In this document: positions 34,720 through 46,460 of the stretch, one piece after another | How the letters are laid out: every line of letters begins with the position of its first letter | Numbering within the stretch: position 1 is the stretch's first letter | NCBI RefSeq assembly: GCF_947179165.1 | Contig: NC_077238.1 | Coordinates: 59,003,257 to 59,067,256 of the forward strand | From: Solanum dulcamara | Taxonomy: Eukaryota; Streptophyta; Magnoliopsida; Solanales; Solanaceae | Direction: 5' to 3' | DNA: 64,000 nucleotides | Made by a program: the position numbers and the translations under genes | The notes under the pieces: generated by a model | Told to the model about the DNA's origin: nothing | Seen by the model: only the letters and a program-made list of their open reading frames with translations | Databases searched by the model: none

Positions 34720-35124
34720 TGCAAGAATTAAAGAGAGGAAGAAGCTGAGAGAAGGATTTTTTCTGTTGTATTTTATTTATAGTATGTACATTGGTTTATA
34801 TAGAAGTATGCAATAGCTGTAATAGAGACAAGAGGACATGGACTACATTTGTCCTATTTAAATTTGTACAAAATTTTATTCTACTTGCCCATAATTATAT
34901 AGGCATAACTATATTTAAATGTACCAATTTAAATCTACTTTGTGGGAGATTGATACAATTTTATGTGGAGAGGAAACTTCCACGTGTGTATCCAAAAATA
35001 AAAGAGATGAAGAGTTTTAAACTCTTCAGCTTCCTTCTTCTTTCCTTATCTTCTTCAGCTTCTTTCTTCTTTCCTTATCTTCTTTTTCTCTTCTTCTTCT
35101 TTGTTGCAGTGTTCTTCTCCAACA
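34720..35124 (-). repeat. E5 5' LTR
   Basis: On minus it starts TGTTGGAGAAGAACACTGC and ends TTGCA beside the primer site. It differs from the 3' LTR at about 11 of 405 positions, 10 of them counted as substitutions of the transition or simple type. Confidence 0.95.
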
Positions 35125-35460
35125 AAATACTGAAGAGAATTCTAATGTTATCGCTCCCTGGCCCCTGGTGATTAATTCCAAAGGTGTTTCCAAAGGAAAT
35201 CCATATATGCTTAGCCATCTCACCATCACTGAAGATATGTTGAATTGATTCATTTTGAGGTATTGTGCAACATAGGCATGTGGTATTCATTGGATTACCA
35301 AATTATATTTGAAGATCCTCATCAAAAGGTAGATTTTTGAGCATCATTCTTCAGGTAAGGATATTTTGAAAGGTAAGCACTTGTCTCAAAAACATTAATA
35401 TGATACCATCTTTCTGTCTAACTTCTCTTATGCTTTGCCAAGCAAAAGAATTTGTATATT
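35125..35460 (-). pseudogene. L2 LINE: zinc-binding RT C-terminal part
   Basis: Minus frames give MNTTCLCCTIPQNESIQHIFSDGEMAKHIW: the CLCC and H-F pattern is the zf-RVT domain found after reverse transcriptase in plant LINEs. Upstream AWQSIREVRQKDG fits the same domain and joins, across E4, the text at 51436 onward. The flanks carry the duplications of both E5 (AAATA) and E4 (ATATT). Confidence 0.8.
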
Positions 35461-35925
35461 TGCAAGTTTTGGGTCGTGAGTCGTCCATGTGGACCGACCC
35501 AATCTGATCTGATTCTGGCTTACCTGATCTGATTTAATTAATTAATTAATTAATTAGATAATTCGTTTAAAAGATAAGAGCGAACAGTTACAAAGTAACT
35601 GTTCAACCTCTCCTTAAAAGACTCCTAGTGGGAGTATCTTTTTCAGTACGTGGAAAAAAAGTATGTGAGAAAAAGGAGAGAAATTGAAAAGGTTAAACAA
35701 AGGAATCAAGAGAGAAGCTGAAAAGAAAAACTATCCTAGTTTTTACACAAATCAATCTACACACTTAGGAGACTCTTAGTTTGTGAATTGCACTACGTTT
35801 ACCTTGAGAGACGGAGTTGATCTTGTGGTCATTCGGATTTGAAGTGAATGTACAACAAAGGTATCATTGATCTTCCACTATTGTTAACAGGTGCATAATC
35901 TTGTTCCTGTTAAGTAATTCTGTCA
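35461..35925 (+). repeat. E4 5' LTR
   Basis: It starts TGCAAGTTTTGGG and ends CTGTCA. It holds a TTAATTAATTAATTAATTAA run and the pair AGACTCCTAGTGGGAGTAT, a short hairpin also present in the 3' LTR. Confidence 0.9.
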
Positions 35926-35926
35926 T

Positions 35927-35939
35927 TGGTATCAGAGCA
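35927..35939 (+). other. E4 primer binding site
   Basis: TGGTATCAGAGCA, a perfect initiator tRNA-Met site, begins 2 bp after the LTR end. Confidence 0.95.
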
Positions 35940-38201
35940 TGGTTCTTTAATCTCATAATTCGATGTTTCTATGAGATTTCACTGAGTTGTTGAAAAGAAT
36001 TAAATTGTGACTTTTTTTTCTTGAAAATCGATGAAGAAAAAAAGTCCTTTTGGATGTGGATTAATTGATTTGTAAATAGGATTTCTAGTCCTATAATGTT
36101 TGTGTCTCACTTTGTAAACTCCTTGTTCTACAATGAAAATAATTTTGTAATTTATTTGTTCAAGAAATTTGCTGCTATTTTTCCTGCGTTTTTGGTTTTG
36201 CATGTTCAAAAAATTGTCTTGAATCTCTAATTTTCATAATCTAGTCGTGTTAGACATTCTGTAAATATATTATAATGATGAAACGGATTAAAAACGAGTG
36301 AGATATGATTTTTTAAATATTGACAGTTTTTGACTATTTTTCTGACAGAAAACTGCTTTTGTTTTCAGCATTTTAGAAATAACTTGTTAAATATTTTTTC
36401 CTGAAACTTATATAATCATGTTCTTCTCGTTTTGGGCTTTCCGAAAATATATTATGTGGGAAAAATGAATTTAAAACGAGTGAGATATGAATTTTAGAAA
36501 ATTGGCTGGTTTTGGACTGATTTCTTTTTTTTTGAAAAACTGCTTCTGTTGGTTGCGAGCTGGAAATTATTGGAACAGTTTTTTAGTGCAAAACTTAACT
36601 TTTCATGATCTACTCATTCGTAGCTATCCATGAATATATTATAATAATAAAACTGATTTAAAACGAGTGAGATATGAATTTTTGAAAATTATGTTTTTTC
36701 AAATTATTTCTTTTTGGAAAAAAAATATGTGTCCTTTTAGGATTATTCTTTTGGAAAAGAATTTTGTGTCCTTTTAGGATGTCTTTTGTGTGTTTATATT
36801 TGTTTTAATATTTGATCTTAATAAATTTGTTTAGTCATTATGTTCCTTGAACGTTTATTTTGCCTTCTACTAATAATAGTGGCATATGTTGTCACATTGA
36901 ATGGTATAACCATTTTTATTGTTTCCTTGTTCCAATTTCAGACATGGTTGAACAAGAACAAACTGGATTACTTCAAGTGGGAGTTTTCAAAATCAAGCAA
37001 AGGGACAATGTAGAAGAGCACGTCGCCGTAGGATATGTTTCTGAGGGCGTGAAATGATGCGGATTGGTGTTCCAAGGGCGACACAAAATCTATTAAGAAA
37101 AAGAGAAAGACTTTAAAGAGTTTTTAAGGAATGAAAGGGCTATTCGAAGAAACAGATATAAAGACCTTAAAGAGTTTATGTCTTTGAAGATGGATCCTCT
37201 TGACTCTTTGCTAGACTTCCTCAAATCCTTTAACATGAAACTAAATGAGGTTAATGAAAATTTCATTCATGTTGGGGATAGGGATGCACTTTCCATTCTA
37301 TATCGTTCATTATCAGAATATTGGAAGATTGAACAGATTAGAAGCTATAACGATGTTGGGCATAATGAACCATTACGGAGGTTCATAGTGAATATAGGAG
37401 TTGAGTGGTAAAACTTCACAACATAAACATAGTTTAATATTGAATTGTTGTTTATGTTTACAAATTAAGTGATGAACATCTTTGATTTTGCCTTAATATG
37501 ACTATGAGCCCGTTTGGATTGGCTTTAAGTTGATCAAAACCAACTTAAAGCCCCTTTTCAGCTTTTGGTCGTGTTTGCCTAATGCTAACTTTAAGCCAGA
37601 AAGTTCTTAAAGTCAGTCAAAAATGAAAAGTTAGGATTCCTAACTTTTTTTTAAGTGCTTAAAGTCATTTTCTTTGACCATAAAAATTACTTTTATATCC
37701 CTTATATTTTAACTAAATTCCCAAACTACCCTTTTTATTCTTTTAACCCTAAAATTCACATAATTTTCCTCATTTAAGCACTTTTATCCAAACACTCAAC
37801 TGCTTATTTATAAAAATAACTTTCAACACTTTAAAGTTCTAAAAGCACTTCATACATAAAAGTTATTTTTTCTAAGCCCATCCAAACGGGCTCTATATGA
37901 GGTTTGCTCTTTTATGGATTGGTGAATTATTATTCTATTGTGCATTGTCATATGATGTTTGATTATTAAACATGAATATATTTGTGATTATGGTCTAATA
38001 AATATATTAAACTATATATTAAAAAATTAATTTCTAATTTTGGTTAAGTATTTAGTTCATAGATGATGACTAGATGCTTACATGTCTTTTTGATTTTACA
38101 TTAAAGATGAAATTTTTATGAAAATTGATTTGCTTGAATGTGTATGTAGCATGCATAATTGATTTAGAATTCTTGCATGATTGTGTCTACTGTTAACAGA
38201 A
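35940..38201 (+). other. E4 leader with 185-bp repeats
   Basis: This long leader lies between the primer site and gag. Three tandem units of about 182-187 bp share AAAACGAGTGAGATATGA (starting 36291, 36473 and 36660) and an ATATATTATAATGATGAAA-like lead. A 77-codon frame (37178-37411, MSLKMDPLDSLLDFLKSF) and a 65-codon frame (36863-37057) match no family I know. Both lie in a stretch with weakly copia-gag-like words (LDSLLDFLKSFN, DALSILYRSL), so they may be fragments of a duplicated gag-type segment. The MITE sits at 37506-37893. Confidence 0.5.
37506..37893. mobile_element. MITE with GAGCCCGTTTGGAT terminal inverted repeats
   Basis: The ends are GAGCCCGTTTGGATTGGCTT and, reversed, GAGCCCGTTTGGATGGGCTT: 19 of 20 match. 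The element is 388 bp, AT-rich inside and without a coding frame. It is flanked by TAT at 37503-37505 and 37894-37896. A 3-bp duplication would suit a PIF/Harbinger-type transposase, but TAT is not the usual TWA, so the superfamily is uncertain. Confidence 0.85.
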
Positions 38202-38945
38202 TGGCATCAACAAGCATTACTATTGACTTAAACAAAAGTGAGAAACTAACTGGTGACAATTACGACATAAGAGTCGTAAGATATGATATGTCCTAGATGA
38301 GCAGAATGCTCTCAAAGGCGTAAACCATGTTCTAAGTCAACCAGAAGAGGGTAATACTTCACAAAACAGAAGAGATCTCAAAGCTTATAAAGCTTGGAAA
38401 AGGAAAGATTCCATTGCATGTGGAATCATTGTGAGTTCTGTGGTTGATGAACTGATTCGTAAATGTGAAGAATTTCCTAATGCTCATGCCATGTGGGCAC
38501 ACTTACGAGGAATACATGGGGGTACTTTTGTGACCCACCTTAGATAGTTGACTATCAAATTTGACACTTTCAAAAAGCGCCATGATCAAAGCATCAAACA
38601 ATGCCTTAGGGTGATGTCAAACATGATATCACAACTCAAAAGTGTTGGTCACGTTCTCTCGAATGAGCAATAGGTTCAGGCAGTGATCCGTTCTTTTCCC
38701 AATAATTAGGAGCATTTGAAAGTTAACTTGACCCATAATGATAGTATCAAAATCTTTTCTGATGTTGCCCGTCATGTTGAACTTGAAAATGAGTGGATTG
38801 GTGCTGCTAAAGCTGCTTCTAATGCCTTTGTGGCAGAATCAAGTGGCACAAAATCTTTAGGCTTCAAGAGTAAGAAGAATTGGAAAAATAATGGAAAGAG
38901 TAAATAGTCTAAACAAGGACTCTCTATGAAAAAGAACAAACCAAA
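38202..38945 (+). pseudogene. E4 gag, left part
   Basis: MASTSITIDLNKSEKLTGDN opens the frame, followed in shifted frames by HAMWAHLR, LTIKFDTFKKRHDQSIKQ, then LKVNLTHNDSIKIFSDVARHVELENEW (38716 on) and SKKNWKNNGKSK. This is a copia gag of the type that precedes a CX2C knuckle. Several stops and at least two frameshifts are present. It is split at 38945 by a solo LTR. Confidence 0.9.
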
Positions 38946-39766
38946 TGTCATGATTCGATTTCTCAGGTCATGATGGAGCCTACTATGACCCACCAGTAGG
39001 CAAGCCTACCCTATCTCGAAATTGTGAGTAATGGGATGTTAGGGTAGAAGACCAATGATATAACTAAAAAAACAAATAAAATAACCAGAACATAACTGAA
39101 CAGTGAAAGCTAAGCGAAATATATACAAATAAAAAGATCCCTCCCAGAACCTGGAAGTCACAAGTACAGAGCTACTACAAAAGGAGTACAAGTCCAAAGA
39201 GTGGACCATAGAAATAGGGCTATCTCAAAAAGTAAAATATAGGATAAATATATGTACAGAGGGAGACGGGTAACTCTAGAACGCTATGTGCTCATCGTTG
39301 CCTCCGATCAAGACAACAGTTGGCTCGAGTCAACGCTGATAGCTAGTACTCGGACCTGCATCACGAAAATAGATAGAAAGTGTAGTATAAGTACCAAAAC
39401 AATAGGTACCTAGTAGGTATCATAGGCTGACTGAGCAAGATAAGAAAAAGTAAACTAAAATGCGAGAAAGTAATCTAAACCAAAGACCGGACAAGAAGTA
39501 AATGTAGGTGTGTACACGAGCGTACTCAACACCAAGAGAGAGAGAAACTAACTAAATATGTCAGGCTCCCATAAACCCGATGGGTAAGCTCGTGCACAAT
39601 TCTAAAAGTGACAACCTGAACGAACTCCCATAAGCCCGATAGGTGCAAGGATAATTGTAGTAAAATGAATGAATCCAATAAAGTTCCAATAAAGCCACAA
39701 ATTTCCCGTACTTGACCCAAACTATCCCAAAAGCCTGAAATTTTAACCAAAGCTGAGAATAGATAA

Positions 39767-40139
39767 GGACTTGAACCGAAGGTTCATCCGAGGGCCAGGG
39801 AATCAAACCGATATTTGAATCAACCAAGGACTTGAACCAAGGTAATGGATAATCGTGGACTTGAACCTTGTGCAAAAAGGGACCAAGGACTTGAACCTCG
39901 ATAATAGATAATCATGGATTTGAACCACGTTTAAGAAAGAGACTACGGACTTGAACTAGGTAATTGTAGCTAAGGCCTCGAACCAAAGAAAGTAAGGAGC
40001 GAAGGACTTGAATCGAGGCTATATAAAGGTGTTGGGCTCAAACCATGGCTAAGTAAAGAGTGATGGACTTGAACGAAAGCTATAATACCAAGGTAGGAGC
40101 TTGAAATCCTCCTGGTGGAGTGAATTGGGGACTTGAACC
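39767..40139 (-). repeat. Array of pol III B-box-like words
   Basis: GGACTTGAACC (minus GGTTCAAGTCC) or close variants recur at 39767, 39828, 39857, 39887, 39916, 39947, 39974, 40004, 40034, 40065, 40096 and 40129. Spacing is mostly 27-32 bp. The minus-strand word fits the tRNA T-arm/B-box consensus GGTTCRANNCC. No tRNA fold surrounds any copy. Between words there is less conservation, with related ATAATNGATAATCRTGG text in several units. Confidence 0.75.
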
Positions 40140-41464
40140 ACGGTACTTAAATCACAAATAGAGGTGAATCGGTCAAAATTAGGATCAGTAAACAATCGAG
40201 CATCACGGGGAGTACCCCCATACCGAGCGCCCTTAAGAAATCACTCCATCTCGAATCACAGCCAACTAGAATTGCCGAAAGACTTCTAGAACCGAGACAC
40301 AAATGATACAGGACTGATAGAAGAATATGACATTATGGAAGTAAGGTTCTGAAGCTGTGTTACTGCCTATCTAAAGCTTAGACTATCAGATTTGATTCTA
40401 CTATATTAGTCTACAGGGAGCTAAGCTGTCCGAAACAAAGTCGGAGGAGTTCTAAGGCACCAAAATCGCCCGTCTCAGGCAACACAAGTCTAAGCCTAGA
40501 CTAAGGCCAAACGTGCTTCCAACATATATAAACCAAAGGCACAACACATATTATAAGGTAGGGGTAATCAATAATAACAGGAGTCATGCTTTATCCGTCT
40601 GAAACTTTTCCCAAAATAACACCTAAGACATGAATTCTAGTAATTTAGCATGCTCGACGCCCAAACCCCTCCAAACTCATACAATTCAGTATACAAGTGC
40701 CTAAACATGCTCAGTCTAAGGGAGGAAAATTGTAGCCTACTAGTAGACCGACCATGCCCAATCAAACTCATGAAATCTGAGCTTTTCTTTTTTGAATGGC
40801 TTTGGAACACTGTCACGCTGTCAAAAATAGAATCATGATGTCATTACAGTCGTTTAGACACTAATTTTATAATTTTCAAAGACAGATCAATTTTGATGTC
40901 TAAAATGGGAAATATGGGACTCGTGTTCAGAATTTTGGAATTGATCCCAAAAACTAGTCCAAAATAGCACCCCAAGTTCAAAAATCAAAGTGAATCACAC
41001 TCCAAGGTTGGGAAACAACACGGAACAAGCATGCAATGAAATTCTCATATTTCAAGCCAAAAGAATGAATATGGCAGCATCTACAACCCGTAATTTATGA
41101 AAAATGAAGCTCCCATGACCCAAACCAACATCCCATGATGTTTCTTGCGGGAAAAACCCACAATCTAGCCTCAAGAATCACTAAAAATGGAGCTAAAATA
41201 CCAAGAAACAATCCTCCAAAATTCATTAAAATTCCAACTCGAATATAATAATGAAAGGATCTATATTAGCGATTTACCTCACACGAAGCTCCTTATCAAG
41301 TTTCTAATTTCACCAATGGATTCCCCATGAAATTCCCTTAAATTTAGACCCTTGGATCACCAAATTTGGTCGAGAATTGGAGGAGAAATCGATGTTTGAA
41401 AATGGAGAACATGGTTGAGTTCGTCCTTGATCTTTTAAAAAAGACCAATGTTTTAACCTTCGCT

Positions 41465-41650
41465 AACGCGGCCTAAGTGGTTTGCGATGCGGAGATCAGA
41501 AAGGTTGGCCTTTGCGAACACGACCAGAGGCCCGCTAATATGGAGGCAAAAGAGACAAACCTCCGCAAATGTGGCCCAGACCCTGCGAACATGAAGGGAA
41601 AATTCTCGGGCCTCCGCGAATGTGGCCAAGGGCCCACAATCGTGGAGAAC
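41465..41650 (-). promoter_or_regulatory. GC-rich word cluster in the solo LTR
   Basis: Four imperfect units, starting near 41465, 41513, 41564 and 41618, repeat words such as GCTAACGCGGCC, GCGAACACGACC, CGCAAATGTGGCC and CGCGAATGTGGCC. They sit in an otherwise AT-rich LTR. On minus the cluster is about 680-870 bp after the LTR start and 17 bp before a GTCTTTT box. Confidence 0.55.
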
Positions 41651-42334
41651 AAATTTGCCTGCACCAGATATTAGCTGAAATTTTGATTTTCACCAAGTTT
41701 AAATTCTCTAACGGGGTGCTCGAAATTTATTTGAAATCTTGTACATGCAAACGAGATATACTACCCCACTAAATTCGACGTTTCATACTCAATGGCACAG
41801 TCAAAATTTCCATACGATATTTTTATGACTGAAAGTGAGTCCTACACCCAAGTGTTATTTTGAGCCAAATTTCACAATGAGCCTCGGGATTAGATCGAAA
41901 GCCTCGAGAAGTGAATGAAGGATTGTTCTAGACCAAACTCGATATTGTGGAACTAACTACGCTGTCAAAATTTTCATCTGAGTGCATTTTCCAAGAATGT
42001 TGACCAAAGTCAACTATTATCAAATGGCTCCAAACTCATATCGATTACCTCGATACTCGCACCAATAATGATACTAGCCTAATTTGGTCATTCCAGAGCT
42101 TATGGAACCATTATCATTTCATTCTAAGGTTTTTTTTCCTGAAGTCATAACTGAAGTCCACTTCTCAAGTTATAAAAGCTCTAAAATAGGGAAACAAACC
42201 TAAAACCCAAATGAACGACCAGGCGACCAAGCTACTGATGCCAACAAGTCATAAATGACCTGGGATTTCTATATGAATGCTCTAAATGATGAAACAAAAG
42301 CAGTATTAGGAAAATGACCTGAAGGGTCATTACA

Positions 42335-43270
42335 CCAAATTCCAAGAACGGAAGAATAGTTTTTCAAGAAGAGAGCCAAGAGCAAAATAAAGTGCTACAA
42401 TTGCCAAGTTTTAAGGTATTTTGCTCGTGAATGTACTGAGCCAAAAAAGATAGCATTTCTAAATGCATCTCTAAGTGCTTCATATATTTCTCGCAGTTCT
42501 TTACTAACTGAATCTTATTGTGTATGGATTATAGACTCGGGATCCACCGACCATGTGAGTCGAGATTGAGAAGATTTTGTGGAGTTTCATCGAGTTTCAC
42601 CTAGATCAAGGTGGATTTATGTAGGAAATAATGCTAGACTAAAAGTCAAAGGAATAGGCACTTGCAAAGTGGACTTGTGTGGTGGCTGATCTTTGATGTT
42701 GCATGGCATCCTATATGTTCTAGAGATTTGATGAAATTTAGTATCTGTATCTATTTGTTTGTATGTTGGTTTTGATTTGTTTTTAGTCATAATGGTGTTA
42801 AAATAACTCTAGATAATATTTTATATGGTTTTGGATTTCGTCATGATCTCTTTGTTATTTTTATTGTAATTCTTCAACTTATAACTATTGTTGACTGTTA
42901 TGTAATGACATGTTATTCAAGTAACAATGATATCGATGTTATTACATGGCATGTAAGATTAGATCATATAGGGAAAGATCAAATGAATAGGTTGGAAAAG
43001 GAATGACTTTTAGGTTCTTATTCCAAAATTGATATGCCAACTTGTGAAAATTGTCACTAGAAAAATTACACATAAACTATTTGGGAAGGCTAAAAGAGAT
43101 ATTTGTGGTCCAATGAATGTGAGGAAAAGATCTGGTGCCACATACTTTATTATATTTATTGATGATTTCATGCGCTTTGGTTATATCTATTTGATTTCTC
43201 ATAAATCTGAACCAATCAAGTGCTTTAAAATATATATGAATGAAGTTGAAAATCAATTAGACAAAACTAT
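42335..43270 (+). pseudogene. E4 gag end, protease and integrase N-terminus
   Basis: After the CCAAA duplication the gag resumes with a broken knuckle (CYNCQVLRYFAREC; the expected Gly-His is lost). VWIIDSGSTDHVSRD at about 42520 is the protease DSG site. RLDHIGKDQMNRLEKE and PTCENC belong to the pre-integrase zinc region. The core starts ICGPMNVRKRSGATYFIIFIDDFMRFGYIY (43029 on). The frame is cut at DKT by LINE L1. Confidence 0.85.
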
Positions 43271-43827
43271 GCTTCTTGTGTGGGATGATTGGCTAGGAGT
43301 TTGAGATTTGGCTAACTATAGACCTGACATTTCAAGAGCTAACAACATAAGAGTTTCATAATTTTTGGTGAATGGCTAGTGGAATGAAGCTATAGTAAGA
43401 CAACATGCACCATCTATGCTGGTTCCTAAAATTTTCAACACTACTATTCACAATCTAGAAGGGATTTTAAATGATGCAGTGTGGAATCCTACTGCTAATG
43501 GTATGTTCACATGCTCTTTTGCATGAGAAATCATTAGAAAAAGAAACCAAAAACTATGACCAACAGTCTCATTTGGCATAAACACATTCCTTTTAAAATT
43601 TCTGTTCTTGTGTGGAGAGCTTTAAAAGGAAACTACCTACCAATGACAAGACTATTTTTTTGGGTATGGAACCTGCTACTTGCTGTTGCTGTATCAGACC
43701 TAGCATGAAAAATATTGAGCACATCTTTGTGGCTGGTCATTTTGCAAATCACATCTGAAAATATTTTTCTGATTATTTGGGTATTATTCATAGTCAAACT
43801 GCTTTGAGGAACCTGCTCATGAGATGG
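43271..43827 (+). pseudogene. L1 LINE ORF2: zf-RVT segment
   Basis: WDDWLGV, LANYRPDIS, LVPKILNTTIHNLEGI and SLIWHKHIPFKISVLVWRAL form the C-terminal zinc-binding region that follows plant LINE reverse transcriptase. A later frame gives CCCCIRPSMKNIEHIFVAGH, with the Cys pair and His of the zinc site. Stops and one frameshift break it. It continues at 46461. Confidence 0.85.
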
Positions 43828-46460
43828 TGTCACGATCCAAGCCTAGGGCCTACACGTGACACAGCGAATGAGACATCCGAAGGTACCTCACCCAAGCCTC
43901 TTAGCATTCATTAAGCATTTCAGTGGTAACGATAAACAATAATAAGCGGAAATAAAACATTTTTCCATTTGTGTCCAAACATACCTCTACTAATAGACTT
44001 GGCGGGGGCTAAGACATGTTCCTAGATCACCCTCAAAATAAGTGTCAAGAAATGCCTTAATAAAAGTCTTACTATTCTACATAACATAATCTTAGAATAA
44101 AAAGGATATTGTTCCCGAAATATGGGAACTCACCACAAGCAATCTTCAACTAACTCGATCTAGCCACGTAGAGGAGGTTGAGGGGCGACGTCGGTCCCTA
44201 CATGGTGATATCATATAGGCAAAAGTATGCATTAGTACGTTTGAATGTACTAAGTATGTGAGCATGCAATGCAAAATCATTATGCAATAAGGTGATGTAA
44301 TAGGCCATGCTAAAACCTTGCAATCATTTGAAATATAATTTAGAGTTATAAAGCTTAGTCAATAAAATATAGAAACATCATGAATCATAAAAGAAACTTA
44401 AACCATATAGAGGTAGTCATGAGTCATTATAAGAAACCGTATACTTGCAAAATACCATGAATCGTAAATAAGTATACCATAAACCTTTTGAAAGAAATCT
44501 TTAGCTTTGTGAGAGCACATACTTTACTTTGTGATAGACATAGTAGGCATCATAAGATATATCTTAAATATTGGAAGAGGAATCGTGTACCTTTGTGAGA
44601 GCGACCGTTAACCGATATAAACCATGTGAACTATAACATGGAGTCCTGATGTTACCCCTACATCGAAGAAAAAGGGGGAGACTACTTGCCAAGGTAGACT
44701 CTGTCATGCCTAAGTGGATCCACTAAGCTACTTAAGGAATCAAGCCTCTACTAATGGGTGATCCTTTCTAAGGAATCAAGCCTCTACTAACGGGTGATCC
44801 TTCTTCCAACGGTGTCACATAGTTATGGGATAATGGGATCTTTCTATGGGTCTCTTGCCTTTGCTACAGGAGAGAATGCCTATCCCAAGGTCCACTCGGT
44901 GCTAGGTAAACTCTCAACAGAATATCAAACCATAAAACATAAAGTCAATCATCGTGTGGGAGGGGCCATATCTACTACCTGTCCATTCTTCATAAGAACA
45001 AAATCATAGAATAGCTCCTTAACTTTGTCTCATATGATGTGAGTATAGACCTTTCATCATCACATATCTTTATTCATGAAATATCTTTAGGGCCTTAACT
45101 CATCCTATCATCAACTTACTTGAACATTATAGAATCATCATTCACAAAACTTATTTGCAAAGAGTACCCTTAAACTCATTTGTAGACATTGTCAAACATT
45201 CATTTGGTGTCAAACTTCATTTCAACTTTGCTTTATCATAAGCAACTAGGTGGGTTCATTTCAAAAGGATCTTCAAATACATTTAAAGAATACGTGTATG
45301 CACGAGAGTTATATGAATGTATCAAATCAAACATCTTAAAAATAACCCACCATATTCACTTTAAAACTACCTTTCAAACCTTCATATAAGAACATTGATA
45401 AATCATATATTTCATGTAAATAAGAATCAACATAATTCAATATAGATAAATAACTTCAAATATTCAAGAATCTATATATTTGAAATTGTAGTGTGAAAAT
45501 CCATAAAAACTCATCACTTGAAAGTAAGAGTCAATATACATATATATATCAATAGGAGTAAATAAACTTCAAATATAACATAATCTATGCATTTGGAACC
45601 ATCCTGTAAAAACCCATAAGATTTCATCATTTTGAATGGAAATACTAGATTGAGAAAACTTTTGGGCTCCATGAGTGGAAGGACCCATGGATGAAAAACT
45701 CACATACCTTGGAGAAAAATTCTCAAATGCAAGCTTGAGAGTAATGGAGACTTGAAGAACCTTGAATGGAACCCTAGATTTTCTTCTTTAAACCCTTGGG
45801 AGAACTTTGAGAGGAGAGAATTTAGTGTTTTAGTCTAATTGTGATAAAATGAGAGAGTTAGAAGGTTTAGGATCTTTAGATAGGGTCAATTTAGTCCCCA
45901 AAATGACCTCACTTTGGTTTAAAACACAAGAAAAGACTAAAATGACCCTAAAATCTGGAAAATGGGCTTAAAACCCTGCTGGCGCTAAAGTGGCATGCCG
46001 CGCCAGCACCCAAACTACTGAGGCTAGTTTCGGACTTTATAGTAGCGTCGGGCACCACTGTAGCCCTAGGCCTGAAATTCCTGCAGTGATAGTCTATAGC
46101 AAAATGGTCATAACTTTTGACTCCGAATTCCAAAATTTACAATCTTGGTAGCGTTGAAAATAAGACTCAAAGACTTTTAATTTGATAGGTCATAGGATAC
46201 TCAATTCATTATATTCTAGGATTTATATCTGTTTGATGTAGACCCTTCTATGGTCTCATTCGGAAACTTAGCCGAGGGGAATTGTTTGGACTTGATTTGG
46301 TGTTAGAGATCCCTTACGACCCTAAAACACATATAATACAATTTAAGCATTTAGAAATTGATCTTAACTCATATGTAAAACTTAGAATTTGATGATTTCA
46401 AGCCTATACACCTTTAAAGAATGGTTTGGGTTTTGGTATAGAAATTTTTGAGGTGTTACA
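43828..46460 (-). mobile_element. Solo LTR of family F inside L1
   Basis: On minus it starts TGTAACACCTC (46460) and ends GGATCGTGACA (43828), 2,633 bp, with no coding domain. The L1 reading resumes on the far side. No clear 5-bp duplication remains (GATGG versus ATATC). It carries a strong dyad at 45978-46007, a TTAGTCTTTTC box on minus (45930-45941), and a 36-bp tandem duplication AAGGAATCAAGCCTCTACTA at 44734-44803. Its distal part matches, in opposite orientation, the solo LTR at 52877-54437 and the fragment at about 55930-56551. Confidence 0.8.
45978..46007. promoter_or_regulatory. Strong dyad in family F LTR
   Basis: Arms GCTGGCGC (45978-45985) and GCGCCAGC (46000-46007) are perfect 8-bp inverted repeats around a 14-bp centre that itself contains the palindrome GGCATGCC (45992-45999). 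On minus it is about 450 bp from the LTR start, with the GTCTTTT box 37 bp further on. Confidence 0.65.

Larger units (their letters stand above)
29647..35124 (-). mobile_element. E5: nearly complete Ty1/copia retrotransposon
   Basis: Two 405-bp LTRs (29647-30051 and 34720-35124) differ at about 11 positions, so they are about 97% identical. A perfect duplication AAATA lies at 29642-29646 and 35125-35129. Primer site, gag, protease, integrase, reverse transcriptase, RNase H and polypurine tract are all in copia order. It is the youngest-looking element here. It is not autonomous: several stops, a changed RT active site and a lost integrase zinc ligand are visible. Confidence 0.95.
38946..42334 (-). 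mobile_element. Solo Ty3-type LTR inside E4 gag
   Basis: Perfect duplication CCAAA at 38941-38945 and 42335-42339. On minus the LTR starts TGTAATGACCC and ends AATCATGACA; its size is 3,389 bp. There is no internal domain, so it is a solo LTR. It carries two unusual arrays: about 12 copies of GGTTCAAGTCC-like words (39767-40139), and a cluster of GCGAANRCGG-type words (41465-41650) followed on minus by a TTGGTCTTTTTT box (41437-41448). Confidence 0.9.

Noticed and set aside
39767..40139. Regularly spaced repeats as a CRISPR-like array
   Set aside because: Repeats are 11 bp and degenerate, spacers are also related, no cas genes are present, and the context is a plant solo LTR.
39000..42300. 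Host genes in the AT-rich block inside E4
   Set aside because: The CCAAA duplication and terminal sequences show it is a solo LTR; frames such as 41473-41664 come from the GC-rich word cluster.
43828..46460. Complete retrotransposon in L1
   Set aside because: No primer site, purine tract or coding domain; one LTR only.
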